Of a stretch of DNA of 35,330 bases, positions 1-8,362 are shown piece after piece (the first letter of the stretch is position 1; the number at the start of each line of letters is the position of its first letter). A model generated the notes under the pieces. The model had not been told where the DNA came from. It did no database searches and worked only from the letters and a program-made list of their open reading frames with translations. The DNA comes from Amarobacter sp035326025. Its GTDB lineage: Bacteria; Chloroflexota; Dehalococcoidia; Tepidiformales; Tepidiformaceae. The position numbers and the translations under genes were made by a program. Where the stretch lies: the NCBI GenBank assembly GCA_035326025.1, contig DAOKYT010000024.1, positions 1-35,330 of the forward strand, written 5' to 3'.

Positions 1-630
1 CTCCTGGCCCTCGCGTTCCTGGGAGCGTGCGACGATGCCGCCCCGGCGCCGCACGGAACGGCCCCCCCAGCAGAATCCCTGTCCCTTGAGGAATCACTCG
101 CCCGGCTGCCGCAGGTGCTCGCCAGGACCTACGATGTCCCTCCCGCCGAGCTCGATGCCGTGAATCGCGATGGAAGCGAGTTCGAGCAGTCGCTCCTTGC
201 CGATGGGACGCTTACCTATGCGAAATACGAGCGCGCGTTCCTGGCGCGCAACCAGTGCCTCCGGGATGGTGGAATCGAAACCGCGCCGAACGCTGAAGTC
301 AGCGTCCTCGCACGGTTTGATGACGTGGTGCCAGTCCCGAAGCAGCTCGGGCTGGAACAGGGCACGGCACTGATCGAGCGATGCAGCAAACAGTACTTCT
401 ACTACGTTTCGCGCGCGTGGAACTCAGCCACCCAGGACCATGCAAGCGCTGTCATTGAAGGCACCCGCCGCTGGATGGCTGCATGTCTCGTGGCGTCGGG
501 CGTCCGCGGCGCCGATGAGCCGGCCAGGTCAACGAACCCCGAGGTCGCGTCGGCCTATGCGGATTGCCTCGGCGAAATGCAGCAGGCATACCGGTTGGGA
601 AGCCTTTCGTTCGGAGTGGCCGATGAGTGA
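1..630 (+). CDS. Four-Cys lipoprotein A (5' end cut by window edge)
   Basis: The reading frame is open from base 1, so the gene begins upstream; a GTG at 115 is internal and not the start. The first visible residues are a hydrophobic stretch ending in a lipobox (FLGAC, Cys at visible residue 10), so this is a lipid-anchored secreted protein. The mature part is 199 residues. It has four cysteines at visible residues 86, 128, 162 and 189, a DGxLTxxxY element just before the first, C-x3-YF-x6-W at the second and CLx3G at the third. The same pattern occurs in the next gene and in the outer domain of the regulator at 25758-26822. Its stop overlaps the next start by 8 bases. I recognise no named family; function is unknown. 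Confidence 0.85.
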   Translation, partial: LLALAFLGACDDAAPAPHGTAPPAESLSLEESLARLPQVLARTYDVPPAELDAVNRDGSEFEQSLLADGTLTYAKYERAFLARNQCLRDGGIETAPNAEVSVLARFDDVVPVPKQLGLEQGTALIERCSKQYFYYVSRAWNSATQDHASAVIEGTRRWMAACLVASGVRGADEPARSTNPEVASAYADCLGEMQQAYRLGSLSFGVADE

Positions 631-1300
631 TCGCCCGCCTGAGCTACCTCTCTCGCTGACCGCCAGGGCGCTCACGGTAAGGCCCCGGCTGGCTGCGCTG
701 TGGTGTGTTGTCGCCGTCGCCATGCTGGTATCGTGCCGATCAGAAGGACCATCCGGAGCGGATGGTGACACTTTCTCCTCCGGAGTCAACGTCGACACAA
801 CAGTGAAACTGACTCAGTCAGAGGTACTGGAGATCCAGCGAACTTCCTCCGAGTTTCAGGCCGGCCTTCTCCAGGATGGCCTCTTAACATTCTCGGAATA
901 CGAGGAGGCCTTCCTCGCCATGGTCCAGTGCGTGGAAGCTGCCGGACTCACCCTGGCGGAACGGCCCCAGCTCACCGCGGAAGAAAACTACTACCTCCTG
1001 CTCTGGTATCGCGACCTGCAAGAGATGGAGCGGGATCAGCCGAAGGCCGACGCCTGCCGTGCTGAGTACTTCGAGTCCATCGATAGGACCTGGGCCAGAC
1101 GCGACCCGTCGGCATACGCCAGCATCTACGCCAGCGCGCTCGAGGCACTTAAGGCATGCCTCAGCGAGGCCGGGGCCGACCTTCCCGATAAGCCCTCTCT
1201 TGATGATCTGCACGTTCTCCGCGATGCATTCGATCCCGTCTACTTCCGCTGCCTTCAGGCGACCCAGAAGAGCCACCGCATTCCGGGCTGGGCCCCATGA
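623..1300 (+). CDS. Four-Cys lipoprotein B, paralogue of the preceding gene
   Basis: 225 residues. I chose the ATG at 623 because it overlaps the upstream stop (ATGAGTGA) and gives a clean lipoprotein signal: basic residues, hydrophobic segment at about 24-37, then MLVSC with Cys38. The open frame extends upstream only inside the previous gene. The mature domain has Cys103, 145, 179 and 210. Spacings C1-C2 (41) and C2-C3 (33) are identical to lipoprotein A, with the same motifs: DGxLT, AFLA-x3-C, C-x3-YF-x6-W and CLx3G. Disulfides are plausible outside the membrane but not shown. The gene is followed after 46 bases by an ABC-type envelope system, so it may be an accessory or binding lipoprotein. 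Function unknown. Confidence 0.85.
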   Translation: MSDRPPELPLSLTARALTVRPRLAALWCVVAVAMLVSCRSEGPSGADGDTFSSGVNVDTTVKLTQSEVLEIQRTSSEFQAGLLQDGLLTFSEYEEAFLAMVQCVEAAGLTLAERPQLTAEENYYLLLWYRDLQEMERDQPKADACRAEYFESIDRTWARRDPSAYASIYASALEALKACLSEAGADLPDKPSLDDLHVLRDAFDPVYFRCLQATQKSHRIPGWAP

Positions 1301-1346
1301 GTCGACCCGAAGACAACCGCCCAATCCCAGTGGTGGGGCTTCGTAC

Positions 1347-2408
1347 ATGATGGCGCCGCGTAGTTTTGCCAGGGTGGGCCTTTTCGCCGCGGTCGGCGGC
1401 GCCGTCCTCATCCCCGCCATCCTTCCCTTCGCCCTCCAGCATTTCGACGACTCGGACGCCGCGTTCGAAACGGGCCTCACACCGCTGCTCACTTCGCCTA
1501 CTCCACGCACCATCACCGATGAACGCTCGGTCCGCATCATGGCCACCGCCCTACCGGGCCCGGAGGTGGCCGCCGGGCCCGCGCGCGGCACCATTACCGC
1601 CGTCGGCGTCGCCCCGGGCGATACCCTGACGGATGGCGCCGTCCTCTTCCAGGTCGATGGGATCGACCGTATCGGGTTCGCCTCATCCATACCGTTCTAC
1701 CGCCCAATCTCTCCCGGGACCGAAGGACCCGATGTCGCGGAGCTGCACCGGCTGCTCGTGCTGAAGGGCCTGGTCGAGGAGCAGCCGGACGACCCCGGGA
1801 CAGCCACGTTCGCCTCGGGCCAGGCCATAGCCGATTTCGCCGAAAGCCTCGGCGCCGGGCGCACCACCACGTTCGACCCCGGCTGGGTGGTGTTCTTGCC
1901 CGCGCCGGACCTCGTCGCCGCATCGGTGAGCCTGAAGACTGGGCAGCCCGCCCCGTCCCAGGGCGCCGTCATCATCACAACCCCCGGGACGGTGACGGCC
2001 GCAAGGCTTGCCTCGGGCAACCAGGAGCCGCTGAACTTCGCCCCGGGCGTCGAATACATCGCCATCGTCGATGGCGAGGAGTTCGCCGTCGATACGGCCA
2101 CCCAATCCATCGCCACGGCGGACCTCCCGCGCCTCCGCGCGCCCGGTGAGTCCGAGCGCGACGGCATACCCGCGCTCATCCGGCGAAGGACACCGTTGCA
2201 GGCGCTCGCCATACCGTCCTCTTCGGTGATGACCAACGCCGCCGGCACACTCTGTGTCTGGCTGGCCGAAGGCGGCGTATACCGTGCGGCCACCGTGACG
2301 ATCGCAGGTGCGCGCGGCGGCGTCACGAACGTTGCCAGCGGCATTGCAGCGCAGGACGAGGTGTTGTCTAACCCCGCGCAGGTGATCGAGGCGCCCCAGT
2401 GCCCCTGA
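1347..2408 (+). CDS. Peptidoglycan-binding, membrane-fusion-like periplasmic adaptor
   Basis: 353 residues from ATG 1347 (a second ATG at 1350 is equally possible). One N-terminal membrane anchor (about residues 8-27) precedes an extracytoplasmic region. There is a biotinyl/lipoyl-like stretch (GTITAVGVAPGDTL, about 80-93), a PG_binding_1-like segment (GTEGPDVAELHRLL and onward, about 125-185) and beta-rich C-terminal parts typical of HlyD/MacA-type adaptors. In monoderm bacteria such adaptors sit next to MacB-like ATPase and permease genes, exactly the order here. It overlaps the ATPase gene by 10 bases. The likely role is linking the permease to the cell wall for export or extraction of an unknown envelope substrate; the substrate is inference. 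Confidence 0.8.
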   Translation: MMAPRSFARVGLFAAVGGAVLIPAILPFALQHFDDSDAAFETGLTPLLTSPTPRTITDERSVRIMATALPGPEVAAGPARGTITAVGVAPGDTLTDGAVLFQVDGIDRIGFASSIPFYRPISPGTEGPDVAELHRLLVLKGLVEEQPDDPGTATFASGQAIADFAESLGAGRTTTFDPGWVVFLPAPDLVAASVSLKTGQPAPSQGAVIITTPGTVTAARLASGNQEPLNFAPGVEYIAIVDGEEFAVDTATQSIATADLPRLRAPGESERDGIPALIRRRTPLQALAIPSSSVMTNAAGTLCVWLAEGGVYRAATVTIAGARGGVTNVASGIAAQDEVLSNPAQVIEAPQCP

Positions 2409-3061
2409 GGCTGCGCGGCGTCTCGCACCGCTATGGCCCAAGCATGCCGTGGGTCGTACGGGGAATCGACCTGGAGATCGGTGATGGCGAGCTGGTCGCG
2501 CTCATGGGCCCGTCGGGTTCGGGTAAGACCACGCTGCTTTCGATCCTGGGGCTGCTCACCCGCCCGGCCGAGGGCGAGGTCCTGCTCGACGGCGAGCCCG
2601 TGCCGGGGAGGATGGCCGCCGAACGGCGGACTACGGAGTTCGCGTGGGTCTTCCAGACCGCGAATGCGCTGCTCCGGCGCACCGCCCTGGAGAACGCCAG
2701 CCTCCAGCTGCTTGCCCGCGGGGCCGCCCGCCAGTCGGCCCACGCAGTCGCGGCAGCCGAGCTCGAACGTGTTGGTGTCGGCCACCTGGCCGCGCGCCCG
2801 GCCCGGCTCCTCTCCGGCGGCGAGCTCCAGCGCGTCTGCATCGCCCGCGCGCTGGCAGCGGCGCCCCGCTGGATTCTTGCCGACGAGCCCACGGGACAGC
2901 TCGACCATGCCACCACACTCGAAGTATCCGCCGCGCTCATGGCCGGACGCCCCATCGGCACCGGTGTCATCATCGCCACGCACGACCCGGAGGTCGCCCA
3001 CCGGTGCGGACGGGTCATCAGGCTGGTCGATGGCGCGGTTGTCGCCGGGGGCGGAGGGTGA
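2399..3061 (+). CDS. ABC transporter ATP-binding protein (MacB/LolD type)
   Basis: 220 residues from GTG 2399, inside the end of the adaptor gene, which implies translational coupling. All ATPase motifs are present: Walker A GPSGSGKT (37-44), Q-loop in WVFQ, signature LSGGE (about 139-143), Walker B ILADEPT followed by the D-loop, and the switch His in ATHD. Size and motif spacing fit the LolD/MacB/FtsE group, which powers mechanotransmission permeases rather than classic import. The protein is cytoplasmic and should dimerise on the permease encoded next; the stop overlaps that gene's GTG by four bases. Confidence 0.93.
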   Translation: MPLRLRGVSHRYGPSMPWVVRGIDLEIGDGELVALMGPSGSGKTTLLSILGLLTRPAEGEVLLDGEPVPGRMAAERRTTEFAWVFQTANALLRRTALENASLQLLARGAARQSAHAVAAAELERVGVGHLAARPARLLSGGELQRVCIARALAAAPRWILADEPTGQLDHATTLEVSAALMAGRPIGTGVIIATHDPEVAHRCGRVIRLVDGAVVAGGGG

Positions 3062-4131
3062 CCTGGCGGCTCTCGGCCCTCATCGAAGAGGGCATCGCCA
3101 ACCTCGGTGCAAGCGCCTTCCGCTCGGCGCTCCTGCTGGTTGTCTCGGCGGCGGCCTTCGGCGGCCTGGCCTACCTCGAGCTTCGCCAGGGCATGGAACT
3201 CACCGTGTTCGCGCGCGACTTTCGCGAGGGCGGTGCCTACGTGGCCATCGCATCGGTCCCCGGCGGGAGTGTCTCCGGCACCCGCTGCGAATCGCTGAAC
3301 GGCACGCCGGGCGTGGTCGCGGCCGGCGCCTGGCGCTCCACCGGCCAGGCGACGTTTCGAACAGCGCCCGGGGTCCTCTTTCAGGCTGCCGACGTCACGC
3401 CCGGGATCCTCCGGGTGTGGGACCCCGGCCAGCCGCTCGGGACGGGACCTGGACTTGTCGTCGGCCCCGCCATGGCAGGCGAACTGGGCTTGCGGACGGG
3501 CCTCATCGCCGGCTTCGAGGGTGACGAGCCGGTTGTCGTCTCAGGCGTGGGCGACTTCTCGAAGCGGAACCCCCAGGCTGCCCGCTGGGCGCTCAGCCCC
3601 GTCTCGCCCGCCGGTTCGTTCCAGGAATGCTGGGTCGAATTCGAACCCGGCGCCTTCGAGGCCGGCCGCGAAGCTCTCGCCGCGCGCTTTGCCGCCGGCT
3701 CCGAGGAACCAGCTGTCCGGCCCTACCGCCGCTCCGACGAATTCACGCGCGACCCCGCCGCCGAGTGGGCTTCGCGGCCCCAGCGGTGGGGATGGATTGC
3801 CGTCGCGGGCGCCCTCTTCGGGTTCGGCCTCGTAGCCGCATGGTTCCGCCGGGCGGAAGCCGCGCTCTACCTCGCCATGGGCACACGGCGCGCTCAGCTC
3901 GCCATCATGGGCGCCGCCGAATCGTGGCCCCTTATCGCGGCCGCGTGGTGCTTCGGCTTTTCCTACGCCGTCGCCGCCCAGTCCCTGCGCTCTGCCGACC
4001 CGACCGTCGAGATCCTTCGCCACGCCGCCGTCACGAGCGGCTCGGCCGCATTGCTGGCACTGGCAGTGATGCCCTGGGCTGTCGCGCTCGTCGCTCGCGG
4101 CAGCATCGCCAGCCTCCTGAAGGACCGCTGA
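3058..4131 (+). CDS. FtsX/MacB-like ABC permease
   Basis: 357 residues. GTG 3058 overlaps the ATPase stop (GTGA), so it is the natural start. Topology fits a MacB-type permease: one membrane segment near the N terminus (about 19-38), a long extracytoplasmic domain (about 40-240), then three membrane segments near the C terminus (starting WIAVAG, WPLIAA and AALLAL). It lacks similarity to importer permeases. It is the last gene of the lipoprotein-adaptor-ATPase-permease operon. The extracytoplasmic domain would meet the PG-binding adaptor and possibly the two lipoproteins; the substrate is unknown. Confidence 0.83.
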   Translation: MTWRLSALIEEGIANLGASAFRSALLLVVSAAAFGGLAYLELRQGMELTVFARDFREGGAYVAIASVPGGSVSGTRCESLNGTPGVVAAGAWRSTGQATFRTAPGVLFQAADVTPGILRVWDPGQPLGTGPGLVVGPAMAGELGLRTGLIAGFEGDEPVVVSGVGDFSKRNPQAARWALSPVSPAGSFQECWVEFEPGAFEAGREALAARFAAGSEEPAVRPYRRSDEFTRDPAAEWASRPQRWGWIAVAGALFGFGLVAAWFRRAEAALYLAMGTRRAQLAIMGAAESWPLIAAAWCFGFSYAVAAQSLRSADPTVEILRHAAVTSGSAALLALAVMPWAVALVARGSIASLLKDR

Positions 4132-4142
4132 GCCCAACGCTC

Positions 4143-4493
4143 CTACCCCTGCACCTCCCGGTACTCCCAGTGCTCATCGAGCCCGCCCAACGCCGCCGAC
4201 AGTTCACATACACGTGCCGTCTCACCCGGGTGGTCCTCGCCTTCGTGGGTCCTGCGCTCGCCCGCCCGCAGCAGCGTCCCACAGAACGAGCACCGCGAAT
4301 GCCCGTCCGGCTCGAACTGCGACGGATGGATCAGGCCCCGGAAGGCCTCCTCAAGTTCAAGGCGCCGCCGCTCGATATCCGGGTGCGCTTCCCGGTCGTG
4401 CCGCCGCCGGGCGCCTCCGACGCCGGTCGTGCGCACGGTAGACTCCGCTCGGCAGAGCTTGCACGAAAGCCGAATCAATTCTCGATGCCGCAA
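4143..4493 (-). CDS. Small protein with two CxxC...HxxxxH zinc-finger-like motifs
   Basis: 116 residues. The frame has two tandem metal-binding-like motifs: C-x2-C-x17-H-x4-H near the N terminus and C-x2-C-x11-H-x4-H in the second half, with a basic linker between. This looks like two zinc fingers and is the main reason to believe the gene. The start is probably TTG 4493 (19-base overlap with the upstream gene), or a second in-frame TTG a few codons later. It ends convergently 11 bases from the permease gene. I do not recognise the family; nucleic-acid binding or a structural zinc role would be inference. Confidence 0.55.
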   Translation of the reverse strand: MRHRELIRLSCKLCRAESTVRTTGVGGARRRHDREAHPDIERRRLELEEAFRGLIHPSQFEPDGHSRCSFCGTLLRAGERRTHEGEDHPGETARVCELSAALGGLDEHWEYREVQG

Positions 4494-5083
4494 TACGACT
4501 GCTGATTATTCCCGCACCAGCAGAAGCTCCAGGACGCCGAGGCCGACGACACTACGCGCGCCCATTCTCCTCGCCACGCCCAAGGCGGATCCCAGCTGCT
4601 CAAGAACATGCAGCCTGCGGGATCGGTGCACTGCGTTGTGTACCATGCCACCTCTTGGACTTGGCCGATGAGCGACTCTCCTGCCCACGTGTGATTGGCA
4701 TAGCCGTAGGACATTGTGCCCCAAGCCCAGCACTCTTCGCCCCAGGCACACCAGTAGGAGGCCGTTGAAACAGACACAGATGAATGGACCATCCGCTCTG
4801 GCAGCGTGGTGGCAGGGTCTAACTGGCCAATCTCTGCTTCGCTCAACCCCGCACTGAGCAACAGGGAGCGCAGGTCCTCGGGAATCGGGAGAGAGGCCGG
4901 GCAGACCACTGCGTGAACCGTTCCCACCTCAACCTTGGCGTTCGTCACCGTATCGCACCCCGGATGAGGGGCCGCGGCGTCTGTCTGCGAAGACGAATTA
5001 GCGGTTCCCAGCGGATTCGTCGCAAGGACGACCGCGATAAGCAAGACGGCAACCACACTCATCGATGCATACACACGGGGCAT
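4475..5083 (-). CDS. Secreted or membrane-anchored Cys/Trp-rich hypothetical protein
   Basis: 202 residues from ATG 5083, chosen because GGGAGAG lies just upstream and the protein then opens with a signal-like hydrophobic segment (about residues 9-24). The mature part is polar at first, then unusually rich in Trp, Cys, Tyr and Ser from about residue 110 (for example WCAWGEECWAWG and SFCWCGNN). About nine cysteines lie in the exported part, suggesting a disulfide-stabilised extracellular protein. Its end overlaps the start of the zinc-finger-like gene by 19 bases on the same strand. No known family recognised. Confidence 0.65.
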   Translation of the reverse strand: MPRVYASMSVVAVLLIAVVLATNPLGTANSSSQTDAAAPHPGCDTVTNAKVEVGTVHAVVCPASLPIPEDLRSLLLSAGLSEAEIGQLDPATTLPERMVHSSVSVSTASYWCAWGEECWAWGTMSYGYANHTWAGESLIGQVQEVAWYTTQCTDPAGCMFLSSWDPPWAWRGEWARVVSSASASWSFCWCGNNQQSYCGIEN

Positions 5084-5147
5084 GAAACTCTCCCGCAATA
5101 TGTCTGACTCCTCGAATGAAACTACCGCCTTTGGACGGGGGGGCCAA

Positions 5148-5160
5148 TACATCGTATGTA
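5148..5160. promoter_or_regulatory. Perfect inverted repeat TACAT-CGT-ATGTA
   Basis: A 5-bp perfect inverted repeat with a 3-base spacer sits in a locally AT-richer patch between the divergent secreted-protein gene and acyl-CoA dehydrogenase gene. It could be an operator for either. Only the repeat itself is seen. Confidence 0.25.
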
Positions 5161-5263
5161 AAAAGTGAGTGCTAAGATTCTCGGCTGAGCGCCCGGCAGC
5201 ACGTGCCACCCCACCTCTCCGGCGCCGCGTATCATGGGCCGCACGTGCCCCCAGAGGTGACCC

Positions 5264-6457
5264 GTGGACTGGAATGATACCCCCGAACAGGCCCGCTTCC
5301 GCGCCGAAGTCCGGGAACTCATCGAGAAGCGCCTGCCCGAACGCTACCGCGGGGGCGGTGCCAGCGAGCGCGCCTGGGAGTTCGACCGCATGTCCCCCGA
5401 CCCCGCCGCCCGCAAGGCCGCCATGGACTGGCACGCCGCCCTCGCCGAACGCGGCTGGGTCGCGCCCCACTGGCCGAGGGAATACGGCGGCGCCGGCATG
5501 TCCGCCATGGAGCAGTTCATCCTCAACCAGGAGATGGCGCGCGCGGGCGCGCCCGGCGTTGGCGGCTCCGGCCTCTCATTGCTCGGCCCCACCATCATCC
5601 TCCACGGTACCGAGGAACAGCGCCGCAAGTACCTCCCGCCCATCCTCGCGGGCGAGGTCACCTGGGCCCAGGGGTACTCCGAACCCGGCGCCGGCTCCGA
5701 CCTCGCCTCCCTCCAGACCCGCGCCACCCGCGATGGCGATGACTTCATCGTCAACGGCCAGAAGATCTGGACCTCCGCCGCCCACAGCTCCGATGCCATC
5801 TTCGCCCTCGTCCGCACCGACCCCGAGGCCCCCAAGCATCGCGGCATCTCCTTCCTCCTCATCGACGACATCAAGGCGCCGGGCATCAGCGTCCGGCCGC
5901 TCATCGACATGGGCGGCCGCCACTACTTCAACGAGGTCTTCTTCGAGGATGTCCGCGTGCCCGTGGCGAACCTCGTCGGCGAACTGAACCGCGGCTGGTA
6001 TGTCGCGATGACCCTCCTCGACTTCGAGCGCTCGAACATCGGCGGCGCGGTCGGCGCACGCCGCACCCTGGCCCGGCTCATCGAGGCCATCAAGGCCGAC
6101 CCCGCCCTCCGCGCCCGCATCGCCTCGTCGCCGATCCGCCACGAGATCGCCCAGCGCTACATCGAAACCGAGGTGATGTACCAGTTCTCCCTGCGCATTA
6201 TCTCCATGCAGAACCGCGGCCAGCTCCCCAACGACGAGGCCTCCATGGCCAAGCTCTACAATTCCGAGCTCTCCCAGCGCCTCGCCCAGACCTGCATGCA
6301 AACGCTCGGCCTCCAGGCCAACCTGGTGGATGGCGGCGACGAACCCTCCTTCGCCCGCCTCTACATCGGCATGGTCCCGGCGACCATCCGCGGCGGCACC
6401 TCCGAGGTCCAGCGCAACGTCATTGCCACCCGCGGCCTGGGGTTGCCACGCGCATGA
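5264..6457 (+). CDS. Acyl-CoA dehydrogenase (copy 1)
   Basis: 397 residues from GTG 5264. This is an FAD-dependent enzyme for alpha-beta dehydrogenation of an acyl-CoA thioester. The fold order is complete: N-terminal helical domain, middle beta domain (YSEPGAGSDLAS and KIWTSAA, with FAD and substrate contacts) and C-terminal helical domain ending GGTSEVQRNVIATRG. The usual C-terminal catalytic Glu is missing (RGGT instead of YEGT). The base may be Glu255 in LDFER, the isovaleryl-CoA-dehydrogenase-type position. Its stop overlaps the CaiB-type gene (ATGA). Substrate unknown; the same gene pair recurs at 32202-34630. Confidence 0.92.
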   Translation: MDWNDTPEQARFRAEVRELIEKRLPERYRGGGASERAWEFDRMSPDPAARKAAMDWHAALAERGWVAPHWPREYGGAGMSAMEQFILNQEMARAGAPGVGGSGLSLLGPTIILHGTEEQRRKYLPPILAGEVTWAQGYSEPGAGSDLASLQTRATRDGDDFIVNGQKIWTSAAHSSDAIFALVRTDPEAPKHRGISFLLIDDIKAPGISVRPLIDMGGRHYFNEVFFEDVRVPVANLVGELNRGWYVAMTLLDFERSNIGGAVGARRTLARLIEAIKADPALRARIASSPIRHEIAQRYIETEVMYQFSLRIISMQNRGQLPNDEASMAKLYNSELSQRLAQTCMQTLGLQANLVDGGDEPSFARLYIGMVPATIRGGTSEVQRNVIATRGLGLPRA

Positions 6458-7729
6458 CCACCGGACCGCTCGCGGGCATCCGCATCCTCGAATTCTCCCA
6501 GATCGTGGCCGGACCCTTCGCCGGCGTGGCCCTCTCCGATTTCGGCGCCGACGTCGTCAAGGTCGAACCACTCGAAGGCGAATCCCGGCGCAACAGCGCC
6601 GCCGTCGTCCCCAACGAAGGCAAGTACTTCCAGTCCCTCAACCGCGGCAAGCGCAGCCTCACCATCGACCTTTCGAAACCCGAAGGGCGCGCGGCAATCC
6701 ACCGCCTCGTCCCCTCGTTCGATGTCGTGCTCATCAACTACCGCGCGGGCGTCGCCGCGAGGATGGGCATCGACTACCCTACCCTTCGCGCGCTCAATCC
6801 CCGGCTCATCTACGCCAGCATCACCGGCTTCGGCGAAACCGGCCCCTACGCCACCCGTGCCGGCTCCGACATCGTCGCCCAGGCCTACAGCGGCCTTATG
6901 GCCGCCGAAGCCAAGACCGATGAACACGGCGCCCCCGCCCCCATCACCAGCACCACCATGGCCGACCGCTCTTCGGGCCTGGCGGCCGCGATGGGCATCT
7001 GTGCCGCCCTCTTCCACCGCGAACGCACCGGCGAAGGCCAGGAACTCCAGGTCTCCCTCCTCCAGACAGCCCTCGAACTCCAATCCGACCGCGTCATGCG
7101 CGAACCGGTCCACGACGTCGTCCTTCGCGATCCGCTTCTCTCCGAACTCCAGGCGAGGCGCGCCGCGGGCGCACCGTACGATGAACTCGTCAACATCCGC
7201 ATGACCCATGGGCCGCGCTTCGCCTCCCACCGCCTCTACTACGGCGGCCCGCGGCGCGCTCGTCCTTGGCGCGCTCACCCGCCAGAACCGCGACGCCATC
7301 CGCCAGATCCTCGGCTTCCACGACCCCACCGACGACCCGGACTTCGATGCTGCCGCGCCCGGCAGCATCGAGAACATCGAGGAGTGGCGCGCCGAAATCC
7401 AGCGCCTCCTCCTCGCCCGCTCCGCCGCCGAATGGGTCGACCAGTTTGTGGCTGCCGGCGTCCCGGCCAGCGTCGTCCAGTTCGCCGAGGAGATGGCGAG
7501 CGACCCCCAGGTCGTCGCCACCGGGATGATGGTGGACCTCGAACACGACATCACCGGGCCGCAGCAAGTCGTCGGGCCGCTCGTCCGCATGTCGGCCTCC
7601 CCCACCGCGGCCCGCCGGGCGGCGCCCCCGCTCGGCGCGCACTCGCGGGAAGTGCTCCTCGAAGCCGGGCTCACTCCCCTTGAGGTCGATGCCCTCGCCG
7701 CCGCCCGCGTCATCCCGCCCCCGGGCTGA
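6454..7729 (+). pseudogene. CaiB/BaiF-type CoA-transferase, frameshifted
   Basis: The N-terminal two thirds reads in the frame of ATG 6454: GIRILEFSQIVAGPFAG, the CoA-binding GADVVKVE, catalytic Asp171 in MADRSSG, then LFHRERTGEGQ. Family similarity stops after LYY near 7240. The C-terminal part (GALVLGALTRQN, then VPASVVQFAEEMASDPQV) continues in the +1 frame to a stop at 7729. Against the intact paralogue at 33353-34630, about seven residues (21 bases) are replaced by about 10 bases, a net loss near 11. If real, the enzyme is inactive or split; an assembly error is possible. The family moves CoA between carboxylic acids. Confidence 0.8.
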
Positions 7730-7756
7730 GCGTTCGCCCGCAAATCCCCGGCCCGC

Positions 7757-7762
7757 TAGACT
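7757..7762 (+). promoter_or_regulatory. -10 box TAGACT, apparently leaderless start
   Basis: TAGACT ends eight bases before the ATG at 7771, so transcription would begin at or next to the start codon. No Shine-Dalgarno sequence is present. Similar TAGnnT boxes precede several other genes here. The -35 is weak (TTCGCC, 18-base spacer). Confidence 0.45.
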
Positions 7763-7770
7763 CAGGACTG

Positions 7771-8361
7771 ATGATCTCCGCCATTGTGCTCGCCGCCGGC
7801 AAGTCCAGCCGCATGGGTTCACCCAAGGCGCTCCTCGATTGGGAGGGCGAACCACTCGTCTGCTACCAGGTCCATCAGCTCCGTGAAGCCGGATGCGACG
7901 AGGTGATTGTGGTCCTCGGCCACAAGGCCGACGACATCGCCCGATCCATGAGGGCCCTCAACTGCCGCATCATGCTCAACCCTCGCTTCCAGCATGGCCG
8001 GGCCGGCTCCCTCCGCATCGGCGCGAAGGCCGCTAACCGCGATGCCGAAGCGATCCTCGTCACCGATGTCGATCAACCGCGGCCCGCGGCCTTCATCCGT
8101 GCCCTGCTCAACGCCCGCCGCCCCGGCGACCTCGTCACCCGCCCCGTCCATGATGGCCGCCACGGCCACCCCGTTGTCGTCGATGGGAGCCTCCGCGAGG
8201 AGATGATGGCCGCCACCGACGAAGCCGAAGGCCTCCAGGAAATCCTCCGCGCCCACGCCGACCGCACCGGCGAGGTCGATGCCGGCGACCTCCTCGACCT
8301 CACCTTCAACACGCCCGAGGAGTACCAGGCCGCACGGCGCCGGGCTGGCCTCGGAGCCTGA
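7771..8361 (+). CDS. MobA-like NTP transferase (molybdenum cofactor nucleotidyltransferase type)
   Basis: 196 residues from ATG 7771. The N terminus carries the nucleotide-binding signature LAAGKSSRMGSPKALL (residues 7-22), followed by VLGHKAD and a metal-binding DVDQPRP, the order seen in the MobA/MocA/CoxJ family. Later GRHGHPVVV matches the family's substrate-loop region. Members transfer CMP or GMP to molybdopterin, or related nucleotides to small metabolites. No molybdoenzyme gene is in this window, so the substrate is open. It is probably cotranscribed with the HAD-like gene that starts one base after its stop. Confidence 0.85.
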   Translation: MISAIVLAAGKSSRMGSPKALLDWEGEPLVCYQVHQLREAGCDEVIVVLGHKADDIARSMRALNCRIMLNPRFQHGRAGSLRIGAKAANRDAEAILVTDVDQPRPAAFIRALLNARRPGDLVTRPVHDGRHGHPVVVDGSLREEMMAATDEAEGLQEILRAHADRTGEVDAGDLLDLTFNTPEEYQAARRRAGLGA

Positions 8362-8362
8362 C

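Noticed and set aside
4475..5470. An N-terminal extension of the secreted Trp/Cys-rich protein
   Set aside because: The ATG at 5083 has a ribosome site and begins the signal-like segment. Upstream codons are Gly/Ala/Arg-rich and overlap the dehydrogenase gene.
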